Notes: generated by a model from the letters alone, not told the origin. Shown: positions 35,284 through 45,270, numbered from the stretch's first letter. The stretch is DNA of 64,000 bases from Flavivirga algicola (GCF_012910715.1 NZ_JABBHF010000005.1:283661-347660), one strand, 5' to 3'. Program-made: numbers and translations.

Positions 35284-36235
35284 AAGATGTAAGTCTAATA
35301 TTGTATTTCAAAAAGCTTTTCTTAATAAATTTTATTGTTTTTAACAACAACAAAGGGCTTCTTAGTAAAATCCTTTGTTTTAATGTGAGATTATTATAGT
35401 TAAGGTTATTAGTGTAGTATTTCAAGTTAACTTTATCACGATTGATTTTATACTGAATAGCATACATATAGCGTTTAAAATCTAAATATTTTTTCAGGGA
35501 TAAATTATTAGGATTGTTTTTTTCATAAAAATCTAAATTGGGAAGTGTTTTGTTTTTAATTCCAATTTTGGTTATTTGATTAGGTATATTATTTAATATC
35601 GTTGACAAAGGTTTGTAATAATAGGCTAACTTATACCTAGTAAAGCTTTTTAAGTAAAAGTCAACATCTTCAGCGTAATTTATAGTTTCATTAAATGAAA
35701 TGGTTTCTGTGACTTCTTTTTTAAAGGCCATACTGCTCTGGCAAATTATAGATTGAAATTTATTAGCTAAAAAGAAATCTTTAATTAAAAACTTAGTGTT
35801 GTTTAATTTTGGTGTGATATTTTTTTTGGTTTCAAGAATATTGGTTTCGCTGTATTTTTCAAGATAATCAGTTCCATAAAATGAAGCTTCAGGAAAACTT
35901 AAATATAATTCATGTATAGATTCTAAAAAAAGTTCATGCCATAAATCATCTGCATCTAGCAATGCAATAATTTGTCCTTTAGATATTGAAATACCTTTGT
36001 TTCTTGATGAGGATAATCCTTTATTTTCTTGATTTATAATAGTATAGTTTTCAAAGTTTGAAAGCGCAGTTTCAGATTTTTCTAAACTGTTGTCAGTTGA
36101 CCCGTCGTTTACGATAATAATTTCAAAATCTTTAAAAGATTGTTTTAAGACGCTTTTAATAGTGTCTTGTATGTATTGTTCTTTATTGTAAAGAGGAATT
36201 ATTACTGAAAAGAATGGATGGTTCAGCTTGTCCAT
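35273..36235 (-). CDS. GT2-family glycosyltransferase
   Basis: A 320-residue GT-A enzyme: FFSVIIPLYNKEQYI at the start, IIVNDGSTDNS and ALLDADDLW (the DxD nucleotide-sugar site). The C-terminal part is basic, compatible with membrane surface binding. Last gene of the minus-strand operon of four, with one base between it and the gene at 36237. Confidence 0.92.
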   Translation of the reverse strand: MDKLNHPFFSVIIPLYNKEQYIQDTIKSVLKQSFKDFEIIIVNDGSTDNSLEKSETALSNFENYTIINQENKGLSSSRNKGISISKGQIIALLDADDLWHELFLESIHELYLSFPEASFYGTDYLEKYSETNILETKKNITPKLNNTKFLIKDFFLANKFQSIICQSSMAFKKEVTETISFNETINYAEDVDFYLKSFTRYKLAYYYKPLSTILNNIPNQITKIGIKNKTLPNLDFYEKNNPNNLSLKKYLDFKRYMYAIQYKINRDKVNLKYYTNNLNYNNLTLKQRILLRSPLLLLKTIKFIKKSFLKYNIRLTSFKS

Positions 36236-36236
36236 A

Positions 36237-37124
36237 CTATTGTAAATCTTTATAACACATGTATGAAATTTTATATAATTGTAGAAAAAATATATTTGGT
36301 TGCTTCCCCAATAAGTTCTTCTTTATTGATGTATTGAAAACTCTAAAAAATAGAGACATAAAGTGGTTTAGCTTCAAACGTTTTAAATAAATGAATATTG
36401 ATAATAGTTTATTGTTGTGTTGAAATATTCTTCTTTCATTTAATAACCATAATAATGTTTCGATGGCGTTTTCAATTTTTTTAATATATATGTCGCTTTT
36501 ATCTATTCCTAAATGGTAAACTTCATTATTTATATGTTTAACTCTTGCTTTTTTTTCATTTAAAAGTATACCAAAATAGTTATCTAAACCATAACTGTTT
36601 TTTTTAATTTTTAAATTAATAAGATTAAAAATAGTTTTTTTTATTAAAAAGTTACCAGATACAACAACTTGATAAGGCTTTCGGTTTCTTTTTGACGCGT
36701 TAATTTCTTCACAGGATTTTCCATATTTCCAACGCAACAGATACTCCGTTTCAGGTTGCTCATCTTTATAAGCAACTCCTCCATAAAGAGCATCGGTATC
36801 TGGTGATATGAGGTTGATGTATTTTTCAATAAAAGAGTTATGCTTTGGAATAACATCAGAATCTAAAAATAATAACCAATTATAAGATGCCTGATTGGAT
36901 AAAATTTGCCTAGATTTGATACTTCCTTTATTGAGACTAGAAACAATAATGGATGTATGCATAAGCGTTTCTATGCTTGACTTATTTTCAATAACATATT
37001 TGTTTGAACCATCTTCAAAACAAATTATTTCAAATTCAATTTTGGTTCGAGTTGCCTGTTCATGAATGTTATAAACAAGATTAGTAATGTTATAATTATA
37101 TACAGGTATTAATATTGAAAGCAT
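36237..37124 (-). CDS. GT2-family glycosyltransferase
   Basis: A 295-residue GT-A enzyme beginning MLSILIPVYNYNIT, with IICFEDGS and the DxD site LFLDSDVIP. VVVSGNFLIKK and DNYFGILLN further down fit the acceptor region. It starts two bases after ftsE and probably adds sugar to the same glycan as the next gene. Confidence 0.9.
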   Translation of the reverse strand: MLSILIPVYNYNITNLVYNIHEQATRTKIEFEIICFEDGSNKYVIENKSSIETLMHTSIIVSSLNKGSIKSRQILSNQASYNWLLFLDSDVIPKHNSFIEKYINLISPDTDALYGGVAYKDEQPETEYLLRWKYGKSCEEINASKRNRKPYQVVVSGNFLIKKTIFNLINLKIKKNSYGLDNYFGILLNEKKARVKHINNEVYHLGIDKSDIYIKKIENAIETLLWLLNERRIFQHNNKLLSIFIYLKRLKLNHFMSLFFRVFNTSIKKNLLGKQPNIFFLQLYKISYMCYKDLQ

Positions 37125-37126
37125 AA

Positions 37127-37807
37127 TTAATTTTTACGCTGCACCACCTCATAAACCGCATTCTCATCACACTTTAGCGTTTTGCTTGGGTACTTTAGTA
37201 ACAAAGCATAATCGTGAGTAGCCATTAGAATGGTATTCCCATTTTTATTAATGTCTTGCAGTACTTCCATAACTTCTACACTGGTTTGCGGATCTAAATT
37301 ACCTGTAGGCTCATCAGCAAGAATAAGTTCAGGGTTATTAAGTAGCGCTCTGGCTATGGCAACACGTTGCTGTTCTCCACCTGATAGCTCATGTGGGTAT
37401 TTAAAACCTTTTGTTTTCATGTCTACTTTTGCTAAAACTTCTTCAATGCGCGTATCTATTTCTGTTTTGTCTTTCCAGCCAGTAGCTTTTAAAACAAACA
37501 TTAAGTTATCGTTAATGGTCCTATCCGTAAGTAATTTAAAGTCTTGGAAAACAACACCAAGCTTTCGTCTTAAAAAAGGAATATCTTTTTCTTTAAGGTT
37601 TTTTAAGTCATAATCAACAATATTACCCTCTCCTTCCGTTAAGGGCAAATCACCATAAAGTGTTTTCATAAAGCTACTCTTACCCGTTCCAGTTTTTCCG
37701 ATTAAATAAACAAAATCCCCTTTATTAATTTCAACATTAACGTTATTTAATATCAAATTGTCTCCTTGATAAATGGCTGCATTTTTAAGCTGTAATATTT
37801 TTTGCAT
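37127..37807 (-). CDS. ftsE: Cell-division ABC ATPase FtsE
   Basis: A 226-residue ATP-binding subunit that with FtsX links septal peptidoglycan hydrolases to the division ring. Walker A GKTGTGKS (37-44), Q-loop FQDFKLL, signature LSGGEQQ (141-147), Walker B LILADE (161-166) and the His in ATHD are all present, and the first residues (QLKNAAIYQGDNLILNNVNVEI) match FtsE rather than LolD. No ftsX is next to it; in this phylum ftsX usually lies elsewhere. The start overlaps the upstream membrane glycosyltransferase by 23 bases. Confidence 0.85.
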   Translation of the reverse strand: MQKILQLKNAAIYQGDNLILNNVNVEINKGDFVYLIGKTGTGKSSFMKTLYGDLPLTEGEGNIVDYDLKNLKEKDIPFLRRKLGVVFQDFKLLTDRTINDNLMFVLKATGWKDKTEIDTRIEEVLAKVDMKTKGFKYPHELSGGEQQRVAIARALLNNPELILADEPTGNLDPQTSVEVMEVLQDINKNGNTILMATHDYALLLKYPSKTLKCDENAVYEVVQRKN

Positions 37808-39152
37808 TTGCTTTAGGGATGATAGTTTTAAGTAAAAATAGATTTGTGATTACAAAATAAACAATTAATGGCAAATATGGGAAGCAGAATCTAGAATTAT
37901 CGCCATAAGCAACTAAAGCTTGTGCAACAGAGCCACCCATTACCACGATAACTAAAAATAAATCGAAATCAAAGATTTTAAATTTTAACGTTACAAATTG
38001 AAAAATTTTTTTTATTGAAAATAAAATGAACAGAATATTAATAAGAATTAATATATATTGCTGAATTATTTTCCAAATACCATATACTAAGTATTTAGGG
38101 ATTTTATATTTGAATTTTTCCTTATTCAAAAGAAAAGTAGATTCAGTTCCCCAAAAACTTTTCCAAGAAACTAATACTTGCTTTAAATATAGGTGTGGAT
38201 ACTCTTTAAATAATTCTATTGAAATTTTGCCCAATTTATTCGAAAGATCTTGTGTTTTAAGATTTGTTAGTTCTAATAGGTCATCTGCAGCATACCAAAC
38301 TGTCATTGGATAAACATCATGCGATTTATTTTTTTCAATAAAAGTTCTATGTTTTATAAAAATATCTCTTATCTCTTTATGTTCTTCAGGTACCAGATCA
38401 AAAAAAGAAGTGGCCATTTGAGTTAGATTATACCCAAAATAATAGGTGCTAGAAAAATACCCAATGTTTTTTTTGTTTAAAGAGCACCAACTATAAAAAC
38501 TAATACCAGATAATGTAAAAATTACTATGACTGGTAAAACTATTCTTTTGATTCTCTGTTTAAAGTTTTTTATTATGAAAAAAATAATAAATAGTAAAGG
38601 GAAATAAATAAACATGGGTCTGGTTAAGTAAAGAAAACTCATGGTAATTGAGAGAAAAATGAAGAATATTAGTTTACCATTACTGGTTAATAGTTTATAT
38701 TTTTGAATGATCCAAAAAGATAATAGTAATAAAAACAAACTTAAAGTTTCAGTCAAAATGGCTAATTCGTAAAAATTGAAATGCAAAAAGGTAATTGTAA
38801 TAAATGTGATCCAAAATGATATAGTTTTATTTTGAGTTTTGTTTAAGCTAAAATCATAAATCAAACAAATATTAATTAACCCAATTATTTGTTGAATTAT
38901 TATTGTTATAATAAGATTTTTATTAGTTAGCGCAATAAGTAGCGGAAATCCAGGTGTCCTTCCGCCAGAATAATTATCAAGACTCAAATTAGCAATGTAT
39001 TGGCTTAAATCAATATAAGCCCTGGAATCTGGAAAGATTGAAACGCCCTGGTAAATAACTAAAATTAAAACTCTAATTAAGAGGCCTAAAAGTAAGAGGT
39101 GTCTAAGCGGGTGTTTTAAAACTAAAGCATATAATTTTTGAATATTATACAT
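37785..39152 (-). CDS. GT-C type membrane glycosyltransferase (PMT/ArnT-like)
   Basis: A 455-residue protein with about eleven helices. After the first helix a periplasmic loop holds FPDSRAYIDL with D42, the usual catalytic Asp position of GT-C enzymes that use polyprenyl-linked sugars; GRTPGFPLLIALT follows as in many of them. Substrate unknown, probably a lipid A, protein or glycan acceptor. It is the first gene of the minus-strand operon containing ftsE and two GT2 enzymes. Confidence 0.75.
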   Translation of the reverse strand: MYNIQKLYALVLKHPLRHLLLLGLLIRVLILVIYQGVSIFPDSRAYIDLSQYIANLSLDNYSGGRTPGFPLLIALTNKNLIITIIIQQIIGLINICLIYDFSLNKTQNKTISFWITFITITFLHFNFYELAILTETLSLFLLLLSFWIIQKYKLLTSNGKLIFFIFLSITMSFLYLTRPMFIYFPLLFIIFFIIKNFKQRIKRIVLPVIVIFTLSGISFYSWCSLNKKNIGYFSSTYYFGYNLTQMATSFFDLVPEEHKEIRDIFIKHRTFIEKNKSHDVYPMTVWYAADDLLELTNLKTQDLSNKLGKISIELFKEYPHLYLKQVLVSWKSFWGTESTFLLNKEKFKYKIPKYLVYGIWKIIQQYILILINILFILFSIKKIFQFVTLKFKIFDFDLFLVIVVMGGSVAQALVAYGDNSRFCFPYLPLIVYFVITNLFLLKTIIPKANAKNITA

Positions 39153-39396
39153 GTAGAAAATAATAGAACAAATTAATCTTTGTAAAAATATTACTAATAA
39201 CTCAAATCATAAAACGTTGAGCTTAAAAGTTCTTTTAAAAAATAACATTTTAAATTTGCATTTTATAATTATGGCACGATTATTACGTTATAAAATTTAT
39301 ATCGAACAAAAATAACCTCATGGTATATATGCCAAGGTTTCTATAAAGTTTATCATTCTCATGAAATCGAGAGTCCAAAATAAGGAATTCTTTATT

Positions 39397-39404
39397 TATC
39401 TTTG
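39397..39404 (+). promoter_or_regulatory. Candidate -7 box for the TPR gene
   Basis: TATCTTTG fits TAnnTTTG and lies 26 bases before the ATG at 39431 in the divergent gap (39153-39430). No convincing -33 element. Confidence 0.45.
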
Positions 39405-39430
39405 ATTTTAAATTAAAAAACGAATCGTTA

Positions 39431-42400
39431 ATGACTAAAAAAAACATTGTTTTCCTTTTAGTAGCTATTAGTTTTAGTTTACACATTATAGCGCAAAAAT
39501 CTGCTGCGTATACTAGCAATTTAGTTGATTACCAAAAAGCCTTATCCCTTTATAACAATCAGCAGTACCTCGCGGCCCAATCATTATTTGGAAATGTAAA
39601 AAAAACAGCTAAAGAAGAAATTTTACAGTCTGATTGTACCTATTATATTGCTAATTGCGCAGTGCGTTTAAATCAACAAAACGCGGACCAATTAGTGGAA
39701 GATTTTGTGAAAGATTATCCAACAAGTACGAAGCGAAATACGGCATATGTAGATGTAGCCGATTATTACTTCGAGAATTCTAAATACGCCCATGCCAGGA
39801 AGTGGTATGATAAGGTTGATGAAAATGCTTTGGGTAGAAAAGAGAAGGAAAAATACAATTTCAATAATGGCTATTCGGCTTTTTCTGCTAAACAATACAA
39901 AGAGGCAAAAAAATATTTAACACGTGTAGAAAGCTCTCAAGAGTTTGGCTCTCAGGCTAAATATTATATAGGTTTTATGGCTTATGAAGGCGATGATTAT
40001 GACAGAGCCAACGAATATTTCGATCAGGTAAGTGATCAGGAACGTTACAAAGAAAAGCTATCTTATTATCAAGCAGACTTAAATTTTAAATTAGGGAATT
40101 TTGAAAAAGCTATAGAATTAGCTAAAGATAGGTTGGATATGAGTGACGAGGTAGAAGTATCTGAACTATCAAAAATAATAGGAGAAAGTTATTTTAATTT
40201 AAAACAGTATGCCGAGGCAATTCCTTATTTAACTGAATACAAAGGAAAAAGAGGCAGATGGAACAACACAGATTTTTACCAATTAGGGTACGCCTATTAT
40301 AAACAAAAAGACTATGAAAGTGCCATTTCAGAATTTAATAAAATAATTGATGGGAATAATTCAATTGCCCAGAATGCGTACTATCATTTAGGAGAAAGTT
40401 ATATTAATCTAGGTAAAAAACAAGAAGCATTAAACGCTTTTAGGTATGCCTCCCAAATGAATTTTGATTTGAAAATTCAGGAAGACGCATGGTTAAATTA
40501 TGCAAAGATTAGTTATGAAATAGGAAATCCATATCAGCCTGCACCCCAAGTTTTAGCGAGTTATTTAGATAAGTATCCAGATACTAGCTATAAAGAAGAA
40601 ATAGAAACCTTATTAATAGATTCGTATATCACATCGAAAAACTATAAAGAAGCGCTTAAACTATTAGAAGGAAAAAAGAGTTTTGAGAACAAAGTGGCGT
40701 ATCAAAAAGTAGCATTTTACCGAGGATTGGAACTTTATAATGAGAATGATTATTTAGAGGCAGAATCGCTCTTTGATCAATCTTTAAAAGAACCCAGAGA
40801 TCCTAAATATATAGCGCGTGCAACATTTTGGAAAGCAGAAACCGATTATAATTTAACTAATTACGAAGATGCCTTGGTTGGCTTTAAACAATTTCAACAG
40901 GAGCCATCCTCATCTTCAACACCAGAAATTGAAAATGTAGATTATAACTTGGCTTACACTTATTTTAAGTTAAAAAACTATGAGCAGTCGACTCTATATT
41001 TCAATCAATTTATTTCTAATAAAAAGGAAGATAAAGTGAGGTTGAATGATGCTTACTTGCGATTAGGAGATGGGCATTTCGTTTCGAGTCAGTATAAAAG
41101 TGCTATAAAAGCTTATAATAATGCCATTAAGCTAAATGAAATAGATTCTGATTATCCATTTTTTCAAAAAGCGATTAGTACAGGTTATAGTGGACTAACT
41201 TCAAAAAAAATTAGAGAACTCGAACAGTTTATTTCAGATTACCCTAAGTCAAAATTACGAGATGATGCTATGTATGAACTGGGTAATTCATACGTTAAAG
41301 CCAATGAAACAGATAAAGCAATTACAATTTACAACCGTTTGAATTCAGAATATAGAATGAGTTCATTTGTGCCAAAATCATTGCTCCGTCAAGGTTTGGT
41401 TTATTATAACGGGAGTGAGAATGAACGGGCACTAACTAAGTTTAAGAAAATCGCAAGCGATTACCCGAATACCCCAGAAGCTGTTCAAGCCGTAGCAACG
41501 GCAAAATTGATTTATATAGATTTAGGACGTGTAGATGATTATGCAGCTTGGGTTAGAACCCTGGATTACGTTGAGGTCACAGATACCGATTTAGATAATG
41601 CAACTTATGAAGCTGCAGAAAAACAGTACTTAGATGGTAATACAGATAAGGCTATTAAGCAATTTAATGGGTATTTAAATGAATTTCCTAGCGGATTACA
41701 TGCATTGCAAGCACATTTTTATATAGCACAATTATATAGTAAAAAGGATTTAACAACCAATGCAGCCCCACATTACAAATACATTGTAGAAGCTTCTCAG
41801 AGTGAATACACAGAAGAAGCATTATTGCGTTTATCTCAGCACTTTTTAGAAACCAAAAGTTGGAATGAAGCCATACCGTTACTGTCAAGGCTTGAAGAAG
41901 AAGCCAATTTTCCGCAAAATGTAGTATTTGCAAAGTCTAATTTGATGAAGGCAAATTATCAGTTGAAAAATTATGAAGCAGCTGTTTCTTATGCAGAAAA
42001 GGTATTAGAAAGCTCAAAAATTGATAATAAGATAAAGAGTGATGCGCATATCATTATAGCACGTTCTGCTATAAAAACAGGCGACGAAGACAAAGCTAAA
42101 ACGGCTTATGCCAAAGTAGAAAAAATAGCAACAGGAGAAACAGCTGCTGAAGCTCTGTACTTTAATGCTTATTTTAAGAATAAAGAAGGAAAACACGAAG
42201 CTTCAAACAGATCGGTTCAAAAATTAGCTAAAGATTTTTCAGGTTATAAATATTATAGTGCCAGAGGTCTGGTACTAATGGCCAAGAATTTTTATGCTTT
42301 AGGAGATGCGTTTCAAGCGACCTATATTTTAGAAAGTGTTATTAAAAATTTTGCTGAATTTGATGATGTTGTATCTGAAGCAAAAGACGAATTAAGAAAA

Positions 42401-42451
42401 ATAAAATTAGAAGAAGCTAAAACGAATTCATCTATTGAAACAGAAGATTAG
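39431..42451 (+). CDS. Exported tetratricopeptide-repeat protein, 1006 residues
   Basis: A signal peptide (about 1-21, ending IIAQ) is followed by almost nothing but TPR and related helical repeats, for example YQLGYAYYKQKDYESAISEFNKII and AYLRLGDGHFVSSQYKSAIKAYNNAI. Such periplasmic TPR solenoids act as scaffolds for outer-membrane or peptidoglycan-associated complexes. The next gene on the strand is a beta-barrel protein, and the pair recurs in flavobacteria to my recollection. Expression may be shared. Exact role not known. Confidence 0.82.
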   Translation: MTKKNIVFLLVAISFSLHIIAQKSAAYTSNLVDYQKALSLYNNQQYLAAQSLFGNVKKTAKEEILQSDCTYYIANCAVRLNQQNADQLVEDFVKDYPTSTKRNTAYVDVADYYFENSKYAHARKWYDKVDENALGRKEKEKYNFNNGYSAFSAKQYKEAKKYLTRVESSQEFGSQAKYYIGFMAYEGDDYDRANEYFDQVSDQERYKEKLSYYQADLNFKLGNFEKAIELAKDRLDMSDEVEVSELSKIIGESYFNLKQYAEAIPYLTEYKGKRGRWNNTDFYQLGYAYYKQKDYESAISEFNKIIDGNNSIAQNAYYHLGESYINLGKKQEALNAFRYASQMNFDLKIQEDAWLNYAKISYEIGNPYQPAPQVLASYLDKYPDTSYKEEIETLLIDSYITSKNYKEALKLLEGKKSFENKVAYQKVAFYRGLELYNENDYLEAESLFDQSLKEPRDPKYIARATFWKAETDYNLTNYEDALVGFKQFQQEPSSSSTPEIENVDYNLAYTYFKLKNYEQSTLYFNQFISNKKEDKVRLNDAYLRLGDGHFVSSQYKSAIKAYNNAIKLNEIDSDYPFFQKAISTGYSGLTSKKIRELEQFISDYPKSKLRDDAMYELGNSYVKANETDKAITIYNRLNSEYRMSSFVPKSLLRQGLVYYNGSENERALTKFKKIASDYPNTPEAVQAVATAKLIYIDLGRVDDYAAWVRTLDYVEVTDTDLDNATYEAAEKQYLDGNTDKAIKQFNGYLNEFPSGLHALQAHFYIAQLYSKKDLTTNAAPHYKYIVEASQSEYTEEALLRLSQHFLETKSWNEAIPLLSRLEEEANFPQNVVFAKSNLMKANYQLKNYEAAVSYAEKVLESSKIDNKIKSDAHIIIARSAIKTGDEDKAKTAYAKVEKIATGETAAEALYFNAYFKNKEGKHEASNRSVQKLAKDFSGYKYYSARGLVLMAKNFYALGDAFQATYILESVIKNFAEFDDVVSEAKDELRKIKLEEAKTNSSIETED

Positions 42452-42455
42452 TTTT

Positions 42456-42511
42456 GTTAGAAGTTAGAAGTTAGAAGTTAGAAGTTAGAAGTTAGAAGTT
42501 AGAAGTTAGAA
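42456..42511. repeat. Eight tandem GTTAGAA heptamers
   Basis: Eight perfect copies of the 7-base unit follow immediately after the TPR stop and end 80 bases before the barrel gene. Heptamer arrays like this arise by slippage and vary in copy number between strains. In this position a change would alter the spacing ahead of the downstream gene but not its frame. Confidence 0.9.
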
Positions 42512-42513
42512 GT

Positions 42514-42567
42514 GTTATGCTAAGCGGTTTCTACCGAATGTAGACGAAGTAAATCGAAGCATCTCAT
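42514..42567. repeat. Degenerate intergenic GTCATGCTGAGC-type element
   Basis: GTTATGCTAAGCGG ... AAATCGAAGCATCTCAT looks like a degraded copy of the short palindromic intergenic elements that occur at 44.4 kb and elsewhere in flavobacteria (the outer GCTT/AAGC arms still match). Directly adjacent to the heptamer array. Confidence 0.4.
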
Positions 42568-42591
42568 CAATCATAAATCAAACGAATAAAT

Positions 42592-44328
42592 ATGCGAAAG
42601 CACATAAAAAGCATTTTAATTGTAGTAATCTTATTGCGTGTTACAATTTCCTTTTCTCAAGATAAAATAAATGATACGATTAACACAGGGGTTATTGATG
42701 TTGTAAAGCCATATACCCCAACAATATCTGATGCATTTAAGGTAAAAGAGATTCCGTCTTTAGAAGATGAAACCACCGAAACTAAAAAGGAAATTAAATA
42801 TAATATTTTTTCATTTCCAGTGGCATCAACATTTACACCTGCAAAAGGAAAAGCTGCTGTTGTAGAAAAAAGAAAACCAGTAAGATTATTCGATAATTAC
42901 GCTACTTTAGGGGTTGGTACTTATACAACTATCTTAGGTGAGGTATATTTAAATCATGCTATTAGCAGAAGCGAAAGCGTAGGAGGTTATATAAGTCATC
43001 ACTCATCGCAAGGAGGGATTGAAGACTTGTCTTTTGATGATAATTTTTCAAACTCCAAGATTAATGTAAATTATTCCAGTCGGTTAAGAGATTTAGCATG
43101 GAATGTAGAAGGCGGATTTAAACACCAAACCTATAATTGGTACGGCGTACCACCATCTCAAATTGCAGCAGCAAGCACTAATGGTATTGATGAAGAGCAT
43201 TCTTTTTTTAGTGCTCATTTTGGAGGAGATATTACTTTTGAAGATACTTATATTAATTCAGGGAGTTTCTTTTTTAGGCGTTTTGGAGATAATCAAGGTT
43301 CTGGAGAAAACAGGTTCATAGCTAAAGCGACGATTGATGTACCAATTAATGATGTAGAGATTTCTACGGATATTAAATTTGACTATTTAGGAGGTACATT
43401 TGATAGAAGCTATACAACCAATACAGAGTTTAATTATGGGAATTTTCAAGTCGGAATTTCACCGACATATGAAATGAAGCAAGACGATTTAACAGTAAAT
43501 CTTGGCTTTTCTGCGTTTTATTTAAATGACAAAGAATCTGGAGAAAGTAAGTTTTATGTTTACCCCAATGTCACGGCAACATACAGGTTGGTAAACGATG
43601 TATTGATTGCTTACGGGGGAATAGAAGGCGATTTAATTCAAAATTCGTATTACGATTTTGCTACCGAGAACCCCTTTGTATCTCCAACCTTATTTGTTAT
43701 GCCCACAGATCAATTGTACAATGCTTATATTGGTTTAAAAGGAAAGCTGTCCAGTAACATGAGTTATAACATTAGTGGGCATTATTTAGCAGATAGAAAC
43801 AAAGCACTTTATAAAAACAATGTTATAAGAAATCTGGCGCCACAAACGAATTACGATTATGGAAATTCATTTGGAATTGTGTATGATGATGTTGATACAT
43901 TTGGCGTAGCAGGAGAAATAAACGTTGATGTAAACAGAAACTTTAAGCTAGGTTTAAAAGCAGAGTATTTTACCTATTCAACAGAGCGTGAGGTAGAAGC
44001 TTGGAATTTACCAGATATTAAAGGGGCTTTGTTTTTAGATTATCAGATAAACGAACACTGGTTTGCTGGTGCTAATTTATTTTATGTCGGCGAACGTAAA
44101 GATCAATTAGAATTAGAAGTTGCTTTACCGCCAGACCCTCAATCAACTACTGTTGTTTTGGATAGTTATTTTGATGCCAATGCGCATGTGGGGTATCATA
44201 TTAACGAGCAGTTGTCGGTTTTCGCAAAAGCAAATAATATTAATAATCAGGCTTACCAACGTTGGCAAAATTTTCCAGTGCAAAGTATTCAGTTTTTAGC
44301 AGGAGCTACTTATAAGTTTGATTTCTAA
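42592..44328 (+). CDS. TonB-dependent receptor-like outer-membrane barrel protein
   Basis: A 578-residue protein with a signal peptide ending near SFSQ, a short periplasmic segment with VIDVVKPYTPTISDAFKVKEIP, then a large barrel with strands such as KINVNYSSRLRDLAWNVEGGF and a C-terminal strand LAGATYKFDF that fits outer-membrane export. A plug domain of normal length is not present before the barrel, so it is more likely a reduced relative than a classical TonB receptor. Probably works with the TPR protein upstream. Confidence 0.75.
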   Translation: MRKHIKSILIVVILLRVTISFSQDKINDTINTGVIDVVKPYTPTISDAFKVKEIPSLEDETTETKKEIKYNIFSFPVASTFTPAKGKAAVVEKRKPVRLFDNYATLGVGTYTTILGEVYLNHAISRSESVGGYISHHSSQGGIEDLSFDDNFSNSKINVNYSSRLRDLAWNVEGGFKHQTYNWYGVPPSQIAAASTNGIDEEHSFFSAHFGGDITFEDTYINSGSFFFRRFGDNQGSGENRFIAKATIDVPINDVEISTDIKFDYLGGTFDRSYTTNTEFNYGNFQVGISPTYEMKQDDLTVNLGFSAFYLNDKESGESKFYVYPNVTATYRLVNDVLIAYGGIEGDLIQNSYYDFATENPFVSPTLFVMPTDQLYNAYIGLKGKLSSNMSYNISGHYLADRNKALYKNNVIRNLAPQTNYDYGNSFGIVYDDVDTFGVAGEINVDVNRNFKLGLKAEYFTYSTEREVEAWNLPDIKGALFLDYQINEHWFAGANLFYVGERKDQLELEVALPPDPQSTTVVLDSYFDANAHVGYHINEQLSVFAKANNINNQAYQRWQNFPVQSIQFLAGATYKFDF

Positions 44329-44331
44329 TCT

Positions 44332-44352
44332 TCGCGAAAGTGGGGATCTCAT
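44332..44352. repeat. Degenerate REP-like element behind the barrel gene
   Basis: TTCGCGAAAGTGGGGATCTCA starts four bases after the stop of the barrel gene and follows the TTCCGCGAAAGCGGGAATCTCAT pattern imperfectly. It is the weakest member of the group and is likely decaying. Confidence 0.35.
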
Positions 44353-44392
44353 GATGAAATTTCGAAATTGTTTCTGGAACTTACGATGTATT

Positions 44393-44417
44393 GTCATGCT
44401 GTGAAAGCAGGAGTCTT
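44393..44417. repeat. REP-like element
   Basis: GTCATGCTGTGAAAGCAGG followed by AGTCTT, with a short GCTGT/GCAGG imperfect hairpin, matches the GTCATTCCTGCGAAAGCAGGAATCT theme with a few changes. Located just ahead of the gene at 44437. Confidence 0.5.
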
Positions 44418-44436
44418 TTAATAAATCGAATACTAA

Positions 44437-45264
44437 ATGTTAAAAAGTAAAAGAAAATACTTTCTGCTAAATTACATTTTCGTTTTTGAACTAGTTTTAT
44501 TATTTCTTAACGATCATTATTTTAAATGGGAGTTTTCAAATTGGCTAACAGGAAAGCTTTCAGATTTTGTAGGCTTGTTGATTTTTCCATTTTTTTTAAC
44601 TTTTTTCTTTCCAAAAAGTATCTTGAGAAATGTTCTTTTTACAGGATTGTTTTTTGTGTTTTGGAAATCTCCATTTTCTCAAGGCGTTATAGATATATAT
44701 AATTCAATAGCTTTTATAAAAATTACGAGGATTATAGATTATTCCGATTTGGTAGCGTTATCAATATTACCGCTGTCATATTGTTTTTTGAGGCGAATAC
44801 CAATTTCTGAACCGTTTCATATAAATAACATTAATATCCATCCGCTTATAATATTGTTTCCTGCTATCATTGTATTTATGGCAACTTCACCACCATATTG
44901 GCATCGTTTTATGTATTCGGAAGGTAATCTTAAATTTTATAAAACCTCTGTTAAAGTGAAAATGAGTCAAGAAGATATATTAAACAGAATGGAAACATTA
45001 CAAGTGCGTGTCGCTATAGATTCAACTTTTCATCATGAGAATACAGAAATTTTAAACTTTTACCGTGTTGATGAATTAGTAATAAACGAAGATACTATTA
45101 ATGATTTGAAGTTTTCTATGGTGTCATTTAAGAAAGACAAGACAAAAATCTTTTTAAATGCTATGAACATATCTGAAGATATTAAGGAGGAAAATGTGAA
45201 GAACGAACTCAGGAAATATTATAGAAGGCTTTTAAAAAAGTATATTAGAGGAAAAATCAAATAA
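44437..45264 (+). CDS. Membrane protein of unknown function
   Basis: A 275-residue protein with five or six membrane helices in the first 150 residues (LNYIFVFELVLLFLND, FVGLLIFPFFLTFFF, NVLFTGLFFVFW and so on), then a soluble domain of about 120 residues rich in Lys, Asp and Asn. No family recognised. The first helices carry a WLTGKLSDFVGLLIFP segment that I associate with uncharacterised flavobacterial proteins. Converges on the methyltransferase across a hairpin. Confidence 0.6.
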   Translation: MLKSKRKYFLLNYIFVFELVLLFLNDHYFKWEFSNWLTGKLSDFVGLLIFPFFLTFFFPKSILRNVLFTGLFFVFWKSPFSQGVIDIYNSIAFIKITRIIDYSDLVALSILPLSYCFLRRIPISEPFHINNINIHPLIILFPAIIVFMATSPPYWHRFMYSEGNLKFYKTSVKVKMSQEDILNRMETLQVRVAIDSTFHHENTEILNFYRVDELVINEDTINDLKFSMVSFKKDKTKIFLNAMNISEDIKEENVKNELRKYYRRLLKKYIRGKIK

Positions 45265-45270
45265 ATTTTT

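Noticed and set aside
42456..42511. CRISPR array
   Set aside because: The units are 7-base direct repeats without spacers, so it is a simple tandem repeat.
42592..44328. Classical TonB-dependent transporter
   Set aside because: There is no plug domain of normal length and no TonB box I can point to; I call it a receptor-like barrel instead.
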